The position numbers were made by a program, and so were the translations under genes. Shown in pieces: positions 35,544 through 43,466 of a DNA stretch of 64,000 bases. Positions within the stretch are counted from its first letter, which is position 1. Each line of letters begins with the position of its first letter. The stretch spans positions 122,781 through 186,780 of the forward strand of contig NZ_MJUZ01000041.1 in the NCBI RefSeq assembly GCF_002237645.1, written 5' to 3'. Under the pieces are notes generated by a model. That model did not search any database and was not told the DNA's origin. It was given only the letters and a program-made list of their open reading frames with translations. The DNA comes from Desulfovibrio sp. MES5. Lineage in GTDB: Bacteria > Desulfobacterota > Desulfovibrionia > Desulfovibrionales > Desulfovibrionaceae.

Positions 35544-36050
35544 ATGCGTACACTTATTGCTGTAGCCTACCCCAATGAAACCCAGGCCAGTGAAGAACGC
35601 GTCAAATTTTTAAAAATGCAGAAGTCCTACCTTGTGGACCTTGAAGACGCAGTGGTAGTTACCCGCAAACAGGACGGCAAAGTCAAGCTGCACCAGCTTT
35701 TCAACCTCACGGCCACCGGCGCGTTGAGCGGCGGCTTCTGGGGTACCCTCATCGGCCTGATCTTTCTGAATCCCCTGCTGGGCCTGGTGGTGGGCGCGGG
35801 CGCGGGCGCTGTGGGCGGCGCGCTGAGCGATGTGGGCATCAATGACGACTTCATGAAGCAGCTTGGAGAAAAACTCAAGCCGGGTTCGTCAGCGCTCTTC
35901 GTGCTGGTGGATTCTGAAATTACCGACAAGGTGCTGGCTGAACTGCGCGGCTCCGGCGGCGAAATCATCCAGTCCTCGCTCTCGCATGAGGATGAAAGCC
36001 GCCTTCAGGCTGCGCTCAGCGCCGCCAAAGATGCCGCCAATAAAGGCTAG
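35544..36050 (+). CDS. DUF1269-type small membrane-associated protein
   Basis: 168 residues: cytoplasmic ferredoxin-like start (MRTLIAVAYPNETQASEERV, then LVDLEDAVVVTRKQDGKVKL), a glycine-rich central hydrophobic hairpin (~60-96, GALSGGFWGTLIGLIFLNPLLGLVVGAGAGAVGGAL), and an alpha/beta C-terminus (SSALFVLVDSEITDKVLAEL). This is the layout of DUF1269, thought to associate with membranes; the function is unknown. The ATG at 35544 has AAGGAG. It follows the persulfide-dioxygenase-like gene by about 155 bases and ends just before a family B palindrome. Confidence 0.9.
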   Translation: MRTLIAVAYPNETQASEERVKFLKMQKSYLVDLEDAVVVTRKQDGKVKLHQLFNLTATGALSGGFWGTLIGLIFLNPLLGLVVGAGAGAVGGALSDVGINDDFMKQLGEKLKPGSSALFVLVDSEITDKVLAELRGSGGEIIQSSLSHEDESRLQAALSAAKDAANKG

Positions 36051-36076
36051 ATGCCCTGACAACTTTGAAATGCTTT

Positions 36077-36116
36077 GTGGGGGAGGAACCCTTTTGCAAA
36101 AGGGTTCCTCCCCCAC
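36077..36116. repeat. perfect 40-bp palindrome (family B), copy 2
   Basis: GTGGGGGAGGAACCCTTTTG followed by its exact complement with no loop. Placed 27 bases after the DUF1269 stop, so it very likely stops that message. It is flanked on the left by TTTGAAATGCTTT, the inverse complement of the AAAGCATTTCAAAG found beside the copy at 38778. Confidence 0.85.
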
Positions 36117-36141
36117 GCCCCCACCCCCGAGAGCATTTTCG

Positions 36142-36165
36142 CATTGAGAATATCCATTCTCAATG
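36142..36165. repeat. 24-bp palindrome (family C), copy 2
   Basis: Identical to 11031-11054: CATTGAGAAT, ATCC, ATTCTCAATG. Confidence 0.75.
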
Positions 36166-36379
36166 CTTCCAAGACACCCGCTTCGGCGCGTAACCGCGCA
36201 AATAAATTGCGTTTACGCCTCCGCAGCGAACGTCTGCTCCCGCATCCGCCAGAGCAATTTCAAAGTGAAATTGCTCTAAAACTCCTGGTATATTTTGTGC
36301 TGCGGGCGTCTGCTCACGCAGCGGCCGAGCAATTTCTACACGGAATTGTCCTGGCGATGGACGTTGCGCAGCAACAAGC

Positions 36380-36413
36380 AAAAAGCACTGCCCGCTTTGG
36401 GGCAGTGCTTTTT
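36380..36413. terminator. bidirectional terminator-like hairpin without a gene
   Basis: AAAAAGCACTGCCC (36380-36393) and GGGCAGTGCTTTTT (36400-36413) around GCTTTG. It has A/T runs on both sides, so it can act on either strand, yet no gene lies within several hundred bases on either strand. A small RNA may end here. Confidence 0.6.
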
Positions 36414-36657
36414 GCAACACCACTTTTTGCCTGAGATTACAATAACGTCCTTTTCTGGGGCAAAAGCCTCTGCCGCGTGCGCGATGCACGGAACCGCTTG
36501 CGGGCGTTGTCAACCTGAAGGAATCGGCCATCGAAGGGCGCAAACGGCAGGCACACCCGAAGGCCCCCCCCCCGTGTTGACGAACGTCATGCGGCGGGGC
36601 TGCAATAGCGGCAGGGCCAAAAGCGGGGTCAGAATAGCTGCGAGGGAAGAATAACTG

Positions 36658-36689
36658 CGGGGGAAGAAGGCGCGCCCCTTCTTCCCCCG
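36658..36689 (+). terminator. strong purine/pyrimidine hairpin without a gene
   Basis: CGGGGGAAGAAGG (36658-36670) and CCTTCTTCCCCCG (36677-36689) around a 6-base loop, followed by TTTCTG. Possible terminator of an unrecognised short transcript. Confidence 0.45.
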
Positions 36690-37175
36690 TTTCTGCGACG
36701 GCCCCCAAGTGCTGCTTAACGCGAGCCTCCGTTGGCGCCTTGCGGGCGCATGGCGTCCGCAGCCGCATATCTGTTTACGACAGGCCGCCTGCTGCTGAAA
36801 AACCGCCGTATGGCGGCTACCTTTGCAGTGTTTTGCTGGCTTGACATAATTGCAGGTAATTTTTTGCCTTATATCACCATTACAAACAAGGTGCAAAAGA
36901 AATCCCGTGCCGCGCCTGAAGCGCGCCGCGCTCAGAGCGCCCGAAAATTGGCGAGGTCAGGCCTGCAGCAGCGCTGTATTGTGTACATGCCGTAAAAAAC
37001 CGCGTCCCTTCGGCACCCCCAGGCGCGGCACTTGCCCTGGGCAGGGGCAGAGAGCATAATGAAACCATGTTGACCCGCAACAGCGGAGTTAAGCCTGTTT
37101 ACCCTGGCTGCACCAGACACGGAAGAGCCAGGGGCAACGAATTTACGGCCCCGTGGCCGTGAGGCAGGAGTTTGC

Positions 37176-38273
37176 ATGAATACCCTTTTTTCTCCCATCA
37201 CCCTCGGCGGGCTCAAGCTTGCCAACCGTATCGTTATTCCGCCCATGGACCAATATTCTGCGGACGAAGGCCGCCCGACGCAGTGGCACCACATGCACTA
37301 CGGGCACCTGGCCGTTTCGGGCGCAGGACTGCTTATTGTTGAAGCCACCGCTGTGGAGCCGGAGGGCAGAATCTCTCAGGCTGACCTTGGTCTGTGGAAC
37401 GACGAGCAGGAAGAACTGCACCGCCGCATGCTGGACTTTATCGGCACATTCTCCTCCATACCCGTGGCCCTCCAGATTGGACACGCGGGGCGCAAGGGCT
37501 CCACAGGCCGCCCATGGGAAGGCCGCGGCCCCCTCACCCCGCAGGATGGCGGCTGGCCCGTGTACGCGCCCTCGGCGCTGCCCTTTGACGCGGCCTCGCC
37601 GATGCCTCTGGCCCTCACCGAGGCCGATATCGACCGCCTGCTGGAGGCCTTTGTGGCAACCGCGCAGCGCGCCGTGCGCGCGGGCTACAAGGCCATTGAG
37701 CTGCATGCGGCCCACGGCTATCTGCTGCACGAGTTTCTCTCGCCCCTGTCCAACAAAAGGGACGATGCCTACGGCGGCAGCCTGGAAAACAGAATGCGCT
37801 TCCCCTTGCGTGTATTCGCGGCTGTGCGCAAAGCCCTGCCCGCCAGCGTTCCTGTTGGCATGCGCGTTTCAGGTTCGGACTTTGTCCCCGGCGGATGGGA
37901 TGTGGCTGAATGCGCCATCCTGGCGCAGGAACTTGAGAAGGCCGGAGCCGCCTACATTCACGTCTCGGGCGGCGGGCTTTCGCCAGATCAGCAGATCAAT
38001 CTGGCTCCCGGCTATCAGGTCGGTTTTGCCCACGCCATCAAGCAGGCGGTCACAAGCCTGCCAGTCATTGCCGTAGGGCTCATTACCGAGCCTGAACTGG
38101 CTGCGGGCATTATTGTCAGCGGGCAGGCCGACATGGTGGCCATCGGCCGGGCCATGCTCTACGACCCCCGCTGGCCCTGGCATGCGGCGGCAGCCCTTGG
38201 CGCGTCCATTGCCGGTGCACCCTCGCAGTATTTGCGCTGCCAGCCGCACAAACTGAAAACCCTGTTCGTGTAG
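37176..38273 (+). CDS. NADH:flavin oxidoreductase, old yellow enzyme family (YqjM-like)
   Basis: 365-residue FMN-dependent ene-reductase. Signature elements: FSPITLGGLKLANRIVIPPM at the N-terminus, LQIGHAGRKG at ~105 (active-site His-Ala-Gly-Arg), GYKAIELHAAHGYLLHEFLSP (~168) and DAYGGSLENRMRFPL (~198), then SGQADMVAIGRAMLYDP near the C-terminus for phosphate binding of FMN. No Fe-S extension, so the short YqjM-type form. AGGAG before the start. Reduces activated C=C bonds with NAD(P)H; substrate unknown. Stands alone between repeat-rich gaps. Confidence 0.94.
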   Translation: MNTLFSPITLGGLKLANRIVIPPMDQYSADEGRPTQWHHMHYGHLAVSGAGLLIVEATAVEPEGRISQADLGLWNDEQEELHRRMLDFIGTFSSIPVALQIGHAGRKGSTGRPWEGRGPLTPQDGGWPVYAPSALPFDAASPMPLALTEADIDRLLEAFVATAQRAVRAGYKAIELHAAHGYLLHEFLSPLSNKRDDAYGGSLENRMRFPLRVFAAVRKALPASVPVGMRVSGSDFVPGGWDVAECAILAQELEKAGAAYIHVSGGGLSPDQQINLAPGYQVGFAHAIKQAVTSLPVIAVGLITEPELAAGIIVSGQADMVAIGRAMLYDPRWPWHAAAALGASIAGAPSQYLRCQPHKLKTLFV

Positions 38274-38296
38274 CAGGTTCGTAGCGTGGGTATTTT

Positions 38297-38340
38297 GTGT
38301 GGGGAGGGACCCTTTTGTAAAAGGGCCTCCTCCCCCACAC
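38297..38340. repeat. GC-rich palindrome (family B), copy 3
   Basis: GTGTGGGGAGGGACCCTTTTGTAAAAGGGCCTCCTCCCCCACAC-like hairpin (imperfect), 23 bases after the OYE stop, probably its terminator. Confidence 0.75.
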
Positions 38341-38344
38341 CCCA

Positions 38345-38502
38345 CCCCCTAAAACGTTTATTCATACGTCAGTCGGCGATGGGCAATACCCTGGCACTTG
38401 CGCAGCCTTACGGCGACAGAACCTCCGGCTGGGCAGCGCTTTAAAGGCGGTCTGCCCCCTGCATCAAGCCCAAAAGGCGGGTTCCTGCGAACCCGCCTTT
38501 TT
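38345..38502 (+). ncRNA. possible small RNA ending in a strong terminator
   Basis: There is no gene, but the sequence ends in a good rho-independent terminator at 38472-38502 (AAAAGGCGGGTTC, CTGC, GAACCCGCCTTTTTC). Upstream, GGGCAG (38436 region) can pair with CTGCCC, and CAGCC with GGCTG, suggesting a folded RNA of about 130 bases. I cannot match it to a known family; 6S RNA was considered but not supported. The 5' end is guessed. Confidence 0.35.
38472..38502 (+). terminator. rho-independent terminator
   Basis: AAAAGGCGGGTTC paired with GAACCCGCCTTTT over a CTGC loop, followed by TCTAT. Lies ~200 bases after the OYE gene, which already has a palindrome behind it. Confidence 0.75.
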
Positions 38503-38513
38503 CTATACAAAAC

Positions 38514-38538
38514 GGGAGGCCCGTAAGCCGGGCCTCCC
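38514..38538 (-). terminator. hairpin serving the minus strand
   Basis: GGGAGGCCCG (38514-38523) and CGGGCCTCCC (38529-38538). Read on the minus strand, it is followed by GTTTTGT, a short T-rich tail. Could end transcription from the small gene at 38848-39153. Confidence 0.5.
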
Positions 38539-38777
38539 CAAAACAGCGGTCAGCATCAGTCGTGAAAACAACGTCGCTGAAATTATGCGTATTGCCGGGT
38601 CTGGAGCCTCCAGGGAAGCACTGATTAAAGAGCCTCCTGGAAACGCGCAGTTATTTCTTTTGGCAAGGCATGATCTTTTTTTGAAGCAGGAGTGGATCTT
38701 CCGTCCTCGACTGTTTCAAAAAAGCGAAGCAACGCCGCCAAACGGAATAAAATCAGCGTTTCCATAGGGGATGGGGC

Positions 38778-38816
38778 GTGGGGGCGGGACCTTTTGCAAA
38801 AGGGTCCCGCCCCCAC
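38778..38816. repeat. GC-rich palindrome (family B), copy 4
   Basis: GTGGGGGCGGGACC, TTTTGCAAAA, GGGTCCCGCCCCCAC, followed by AAAGCATTTCAAAG. Just beyond the stop of the minus-strand 101-residue gene, 32 bases away. Confidence 0.8.
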
Positions 38817-38847
38817 AAAGCATTTCAAAGCATCGTTACGCCTACGC

Positions 38848-39153
38848 CTAGCCCTTGGAACCGCGCTTGGAGGCCTTGAGGGGGTTGACCTTCTTGGCGG
38901 ATACGGTTTCGCTCTTGATAAGGTTCTGGTTGTTGGCCCACAGTTCTTCGGGGTCCAACCCCAGGGCGCGCAGCCTCTCGTTAACATTCTGGCGCGCGGC
39001 GCTGTAACGGTTGGTGTCGGCAAGAGGTTTGCCCACGTAATTGGGCGTTGTCATATACAGGCCGGTACTGTCGATGGCCAGCAGAAAGGTTGCGTTGTTT
39101 TCTTCAACGGTCTGAATGACCATCTCCTCTGTGGTGCCAAAACGTGTGTACAT
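38848..39153 (-). CDS. conserved-looking hypothetical protein, 101 residues
   Basis: ATG at 39151-39153 with AAGGAG 6-7 bases before it; the longer frame to 39204 has no such site. The protein is soluble, alpha/beta, with YTRFGTTEEMVIQTVEENNATFLLAIDSTGLY at the start and a basic, Lys-rich C-terminus (VSAKKVNPLKASKRGSKG). No motif lets me assign a family. It is a single gene, flanked by family B palindromes downstream and a family A element upstream. Confidence 0.75.
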   Translation of the reverse strand: MYTRFGTTEEMVIQTVEENNATFLLAIDSTGLYMTTPNYVGKPLADTNRYSAARQNVNERLRALGLDPEELWANNQNLIKSETVSAKKVNPLKASKRGSKG

Positions 39154-39538
39154 GCGGGATCTCCTTATGGTGACGAGCCGGGGCAAAACCGGTTCGCGCG
39201 GCATGCCCCATCATTGAGAAAATGAATTTCATTGTCAAGATAAAATCCCTGGCCGCTCTCTCACTCACTCGATATCACAGCCCCACGGCAACCCCATATA
39301 CCTGATCAAAACATGCCGAATCAGCAGGCAGTGGTTCTCTGGCTACTGTCCGAACAGGCCTATGCCACGATGAATTAGTACACATTCTGTTCATTGCGGC
39401 AAGCCCCTGGCCAGGGTGCGCAACATGTTCAGTCGTGGCGGCAAAAACTCCCGACTTTGTGGCGCATGGCGCGGCCTGGAAAACCCGCTCCCGGTGAACC
39501 TCCAGGGGGGTACTCTGAATCGGGGCACCTTTAAAAAG

Positions 39539-39660
39539 CTTCACATTTCAACGTGCCATTCTGCCGAAATGTGATTTTCGACAGAATCCCTGCCATGTTG
39601 CGGCGCGCTGCACCTTCGCATCTCGTTAGAGCATTTGACCTTTTTCAAAGACAGAATGCT
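39539..39660 (+). repeat. family A element, copy 4
   Basis: TTCACATTTCA, CATTCTGCCGAAAT paired with ATTTTCGACAGAAT, GCCATGTTGCGGCGCGCTGCAC, then GTTAGAGCATTTGACC and TTTTTCAAAG. The order and spacing match the copies at 11080, 42417 and 55446. Confidence 0.75.
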
Positions 39661-39673
39661 TCAGGATACAATC

Positions 39674-40219
39674 CTAGGGATACATGACGTTTTGCTGCGA
39701 AAGAGGCTCTCTTTTGCGCAGTTGCAGCTTTCGCCAGACCTTTGAAAAATACATACGCAGCGGGATGTAATACAGCAGAAACCAAAAAACCATGCCCGGC
39801 TGGTTGCCGAACAGCGGCAGATCAAATGGCAGAACCGGGCTCAGCAGGCCGAACCGCAGCTGCATCCAGGCAAACACAATAGGAACCGGCCACAGAGAGG
39901 CCACAAAAAGCGCTCCACTCAGCGAAAAATGGTAACCAAAGGCTTCGTGCCCCTGCCGGTTGACGGCCTTGAAGGTTTCCTTGCTCCCGGTGGAGAGCGC
40001 CTGCTCGCTCAGCGTATGATAGTGCTGCATCTGATCCTGATATTTCTTCAGGCGTTTGGCATGCAGCCTGTTGGCCAGGCTCAGGGTGACAAGACCAAGA
40101 AGCACGCAAATGAGCGCCAGGCAGCCCACGCCAAAAAAGTAGCCCACTTCCGGATGCGGTATCATCCGAAAAGGCAGCACCAGAACGGGATCGAGCCAAA
40201 CAAGAAATGTGTCTATCAT
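39674..40219 (-). CDS. three-helix membrane protein, unknown function
   Basis: About 181 residues from the ATG at 40217-40219; no strong binding site was found and the frame is open further to 40309. A helix at ~23-48 (VGYFFGVGCLALICVLLGLVTLSLA), a charged ~45-residue cytoplasmic-like region (LHAKRLKKYQDQMQHYHTLSEQALSTGSKETFKAVNRQGHEAF), and two helices at ~108-127 and ~147-166. This topology (helix, coiled coil, two helices) is similar to the small EMC3/DUF106 members of the Oxa1/YidC superfamily, but I cannot show sequence similarity. It precedes no obvious operon partner. Confidence 0.7.
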   Translation of the reverse strand: MIDTFLVWLDPVLVLPFRMIPHPEVGYFFGVGCLALICVLLGLVTLSLANRLHAKRLKKYQDQMQHYHTLSEQALSTGSKETFKAVNRQGHEAFGYHFSLSGALFVASLWPVPIVFAWMQLRFGLLSPVLPFDLPLFGNQPGMVFWFLLYYIPLRMYFSKVWRKLQLRKREPLSQQNVMYP

Positions 40220-40441
40220 AAGAAATACAAAAGCACCTTGTGTCTTCAGGGTTTGTTGGCGGCTGAAATGGTATGCCTGTACCATAACGCAATGGCGCGG
40301 CGGAGACAATTCTCCGCCGCGCCATTATTTTTACATCTGGAACCGGGACCGCCGGTGCGCTTGAACCCCGGGATCAGGCTGACCAACTGCCGGGTCGCCG
40401 ACCTTGAGGATTACGCGTTCCACGGCGGCCGTACGTAACTG

Positions 40442-41668
40442 CTAGCCAAACATCTTGATTTGGAAGAAGCCGCGCAGCACGTAGTCTGTGCCCACATAGA
40501 GGGCCAGCACGATAAAGAGGCGCTTGAGCCAGATTTCAGAGAAGAAGCGGGAGGTGTAGGGACCAACGATGGAGCCCACAGCCACGCCAAGAAGCTCGAT
40601 GCTCACCAGATTCCAGTCCACCAGCGCGCCGTGCAGCATGAGGGTCGTGATGCCCGTGATCATGCTCACCAGAACGGCCAGAGCGGAAGTGCCCGCAGCC
40701 AGATACATCGGAAGCTGGGTCACGCTGGTGATGAAGGGAACCAGCAGGAAGCCGCCGCCCACGCCAAGGAAGGCCGCGATACTGGCGATAACAACGCCGC
40801 CGATGAAGGGCAGCAGCGGGTTGAAAGAAAACTCGACGCCACAGAAGGTGAACACACAGCGGGTGAGGCTGAAGGATATGAGGCTCACGCCAGTGGGCGA
40901 CTTGGCGCCGTCGCTTTTGCTCTTGGCGGCGGCTTCAAAAGCCTTGGCGGCTTCCTTGGCTTTGGCCTTGGAACGCTGCCCGGCGGGCGAGGTTTCCCAA
41001 ATAAGATACAGGCCCAGCGCCAGCACGAACATACCAAAATAGCCCTGGTAGGACGAGAAGTTCAGCTTGCCAGCGGTGAGCGAGGTGGACAGATACGCGC
41101 CCACAATGGAGCCAAGACCCAGAGCAATACCCAGGGGCAGCACCAGACGCTTCATACGATAATAACTGAAGGTACTGATAACGGCTGAAAGACCGGCAAG
41201 CATCTGGTTAGAGGCACGCACAGAGTCGGTGACAGCCTTGTTGAGCGGTGTTTTGCCGAACGACTTGGCATAGTTGCCAAGGCCGTGCACGCTCATGTGC
41301 CCCACACCTGCCATAACGCCGCCAAAAGCGCCCACGGTGGAGAATATCCAGCCCACCCACAGGGCCCAGCCAAAGGCCAGTATGAGGTTAACCTTGGGGC
41401 CGCCGGGAATGCCCAGGTAGCCGACTTCAGCAGCGGCATTGTACGTTTCGGGGGCGACCTTGAGCTGCTCGGCAATGGCTTTTTTCAGCCCGGCTGGCAC
41501 CGACTGCAGATGTGCAGCGATAGCAGGATCATCAATGGCCTTGGCCGGTGCCTTGGCAGCTTCAGCAGCCGGAGCAGCCGGAGCCTGCCCTTCAGCAGCA
41601 AAGACCTGACCTACGGTAAACAGCAACAACAAAACTAGACTGCCGCCAACCATCCATCTGTTTTTCAT
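40442..41668 (-). CDS. TauE/SafE-family exporter with long N-terminal extension
   Basis: 408 residues. A signal peptide (~1-24) is followed by an Ala/Pro-rich, helical extracytoplasmic segment (~25-95) that ordinary TauE proteins lack. The exporter then shows FSTVGAFGGVMAGVGHMSVHGLG (~110) and FIGGVVIASIAAFLGVGGGFLLVPFI (~290-315) as the two conserved halves, with a 40-residue Ala/Lys-rich cytoplasmic stretch (~240-270). Second family member in the window after 24354-25418. Substrate likely sulfite or sulfonate; inferred. A good terminator was not found. Confidence 0.9.
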   Translation of the reverse strand: MKNRWMVGGSLVLLLLFTVGQVFAAEGQAPAAPAAEAAKAPAKAIDDPAIAAHLQSVPAGLKKAIAEQLKVAPETYNAAAEVGYLGIPGGPKVNLILAFGWALWVGWIFSTVGAFGGVMAGVGHMSVHGLGNYAKSFGKTPLNKAVTDSVRASNQMLAGLSAVISTFSYYRMKRLVLPLGIALGLGSIVGAYLSTSLTAGKLNFSSYQGYFGMFVLALGLYLIWETSPAGQRSKAKAKEAAKAFEAAAKSKSDGAKSPTGVSLISFSLTRCVFTFCGVEFSFNPLLPFIGGVVIASIAAFLGVGGGFLLVPFITSVTQLPMYLAAGTSALAVLVSMITGITTLMLHGALVDWNLVSIELLGVAVGSIVGPYTSRFFSEIWLKRLFIVLALYVGTDYVLRGFFQIKMFG

Positions 41669-42989
41669 AAAGTTTCTCCTCCAGGTTTACTTTATATACG
41701 ACCAGATCATGCACGTCTGCTCGCGCAGACAGCGCAGATATGATCCCAAGCCCCGAATCATTGAGAAAAAAGTTAAACAATTCACATGAGATAAGTGAAA
41801 ATAAGCACTCACCTTGCAAAAGGCAAGCACTACCGCAAACCTGTGGCGCCAGAGTCGGTCACTTTGTTTGAGGTACAGGGGTGCTTTCCTTAGTATCGTG
41901 TATAAACATTCATTTTGCAATACCATATCACCAAAAAACATTATCACGACCACATAAAAAATACCTGTCCATTCAATACAATATCTACATACTTAAAAAC
42001 AACCATACGCAATGTGTCTACAAAATCAATTCATATACAAAACAGTAAATACAATTTGTGACAGGTATTAACCATTTTTCCCATGTTATATAATAAATAT
42101 AGCAACATACTAATTACATTTCATTCATAAATATATTTTTGTTACTCCAAAGCCAACAGCAAAATGGATACATGTGAAAATTGGAGATAAAGTAAGAATG
42201 TCTCGCACCAGTGTCATCAAAAATTGGTAATAGATATTTTTACGATAGGCCGCGATCAACTCTTTGAGGCTGTCCCGTTACAAATCCCTGCGAGCTGGAA
42301 TTCACATACTGGCGAAGCACAGTGCTGGCCCCACTCCTTGTCGCAACCAGTTCAAGCAGGGAATGTTCCAGCAACTCTGGAGCGTTTTTCCCCTTGATCA
42401 CATTGACTATGAAAGACTTCACATTTCAGTTTGTCTTTTTGCGGCAAAATATAAATTTCGGCAGTGTCCCCGCCATGTTGTGAAACACTGCACTCGCGTG
42501 CAGCGTTAGCGCCCCTGCCCTTTTTTAAGGTCAATGCGCTAAAATGCTCGAACGCGCGAGAGCAGATGCCCGCCGTGAGGCATAAGGGCAGGCGCTCCCA
42601 TTGCCGCAGGTTCTGCGGGGTAAGACGGCGGCGTGTACCTGCGCAATCACGCGGCCCAATAGTCGCGCCACAACCCTTGAAAAGAGGCCTTTCAACGCAG
42701 GCCGCACCAGCAATGCAGCGCCAAAGACACGCGGTGGGCGAAAGATACGCAGCAGCCAATGCCGCGCTGAAGTTGTGTCCGCGAAAGAAAGATGCGCAGA
42801 CCAGCAGTAGCCGTGGCGATAGTACGCCTGCGACCAGAAAACGCGCGGTCCGTGCCTCAAGGTTGCCCCAAGATTGCGCAGGTATCGCGCTGATATTGCG
42901 CTGATACTGCGCCGTGACCAGAAAATGTGCAGGCCGCAAACTTGCGCCCAACATCGTGCTGTAGCCGAAAAAGTACGGGCGGCCAGCAA
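41669..42989. other. AT-rich gap upstream of the TauE gene and downstream of ech
   Basis: The left half (41690-42250) is strongly AT-rich for this genome and shows no gene; it probably contains the promoter for the TauE-type gene. The right half (42417-42960) carries a family A element and a GC-rich stretch where frames are open on both strands without binding sites. Nothing else could be supported. Confidence 0.5.
42417..42549 (+). repeat. family A element, copy 5
   Basis: CTTCACATTTCAGTTTGTC, GCGGCAAAATATAAATTTCGGC, CCGCCATGTTG, CTGCACTCGCGTGCAGCG, then TTTTTTAAGGTCAATGCGCT. More diverged than the copies at 39539 and 55446. Confidence 0.7.
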
Positions 42990-43030
42990 ATATAACAAAA
43001 GACCGCCCTGTAAAGGCGGTCTTTTGTTAT
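42990..43030. terminator. bidirectional terminator after echF
   Basis: TATAACAAAAGACCGCC (42990-43006) and its exact complement at 43014-43030 around CTGTAAA. A 17-bp stem with A/T outer parts, 31 bases beyond the echF stop on the minus strand. It is the natural end of the ech transcript. Confidence 0.85.
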
Positions 43031-43061
43031 ATCCGACTACGGCGTGGGTGACGCCGTGGCC

Positions 43062-43463
43062 CTATTCGCTTTCAGTTTTATCCTTGGCGCTGGCCTCTGC
43101 CTTGCCCTTGGCTCCGGCGCTTTTCTTGACGCGCGGCGTGCCTGTGCGCAGCACCCTGAACTTGGTTACCGAGGGTTTGCGGTGCGTTGGAACCTGCATC
43201 AGGCATTTGGTGGGGCATTTTTCCACACAGGCCGAGCAGTACACACAAAGGAAGGGGTCATACACCCATTGGCCTGCCTTGGCGTCCACGGTGATGGCAT
43301 CCGTGGGACAAACCTTAGCGCAGGTACTGCAGAATATGCACCTTTCAACATCATTGGTTATTACGCCCCTGTATGCCGGGAAGGGCTCACGCTCTTCCAG
43401 CGGATACAGCCGCGTGGAGGGCTTACCCGACAGGTTGCGCAACACGTTTTTGAGCATGTACAT
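43062..43463 (-). CDS. echF: Ech hydrogenase subunit F, 2[4Fe-4S] ferredoxin-like
   Basis: 133 residues. Two ferredoxin motifs: CIFCSTCAKVCP (~37-48) and CVYCSACVEKCP (~72-83), each giving one [4Fe-4S] cluster; homologous to NuoI. A basic Lys/Ala tail (~105-133) is poorly conserved. It carries electrons from ferredoxin to the hydrogenase core in the membrane-bound Ech complex. Starts 4 bases after the echE stop. Last gene of echABCDEF. Confidence 0.95.
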   Translation of the reverse strand: MYMLKNVLRNLSGKPSTRLYPLEEREPFPAYRGVITNDVERCIFCSTCAKVCPTDAITVDAKAGQWVYDPFLCVYCSACVEKCPTKCLMQVPTHRKPSVTKFRVLRTGTPRVKKSAGAKGKAEASAKDKTESE

Positions 43464-43466
43464 GAG

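Larger units (their letters stand above)
36051..37175. other. 1.1-kb gap built of repeats and hairpins
   Basis: No credible gene. It holds a perfect 40-bp family B palindrome (36077-36116), a 24-bp family C palindrome (36142-36165), a GAGCAATTTC/GAAATTGCTC pair near 36250-36275, a terminator-like hairpin at 36380-36413, a run of 10 C residues near 36567, and a second strong hairpin at 36658-36689. Such density suggests repeat accretion rather than coding loss. Confidence 0.6.

Noticed and set aside
38345..38502. 6S RNA as identity of the terminator-ended candidate RNA
   Set aside because: I could not see the conserved central bubble and paired ends of 6S RNA; kept only as an unclassified candidate.
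42352..42954. Open frames on both strands in the GC-rich part of the gap before echF
   Set aside because: They overlap each other and cross a family A repeat; no binding sites or recognisable motifs.
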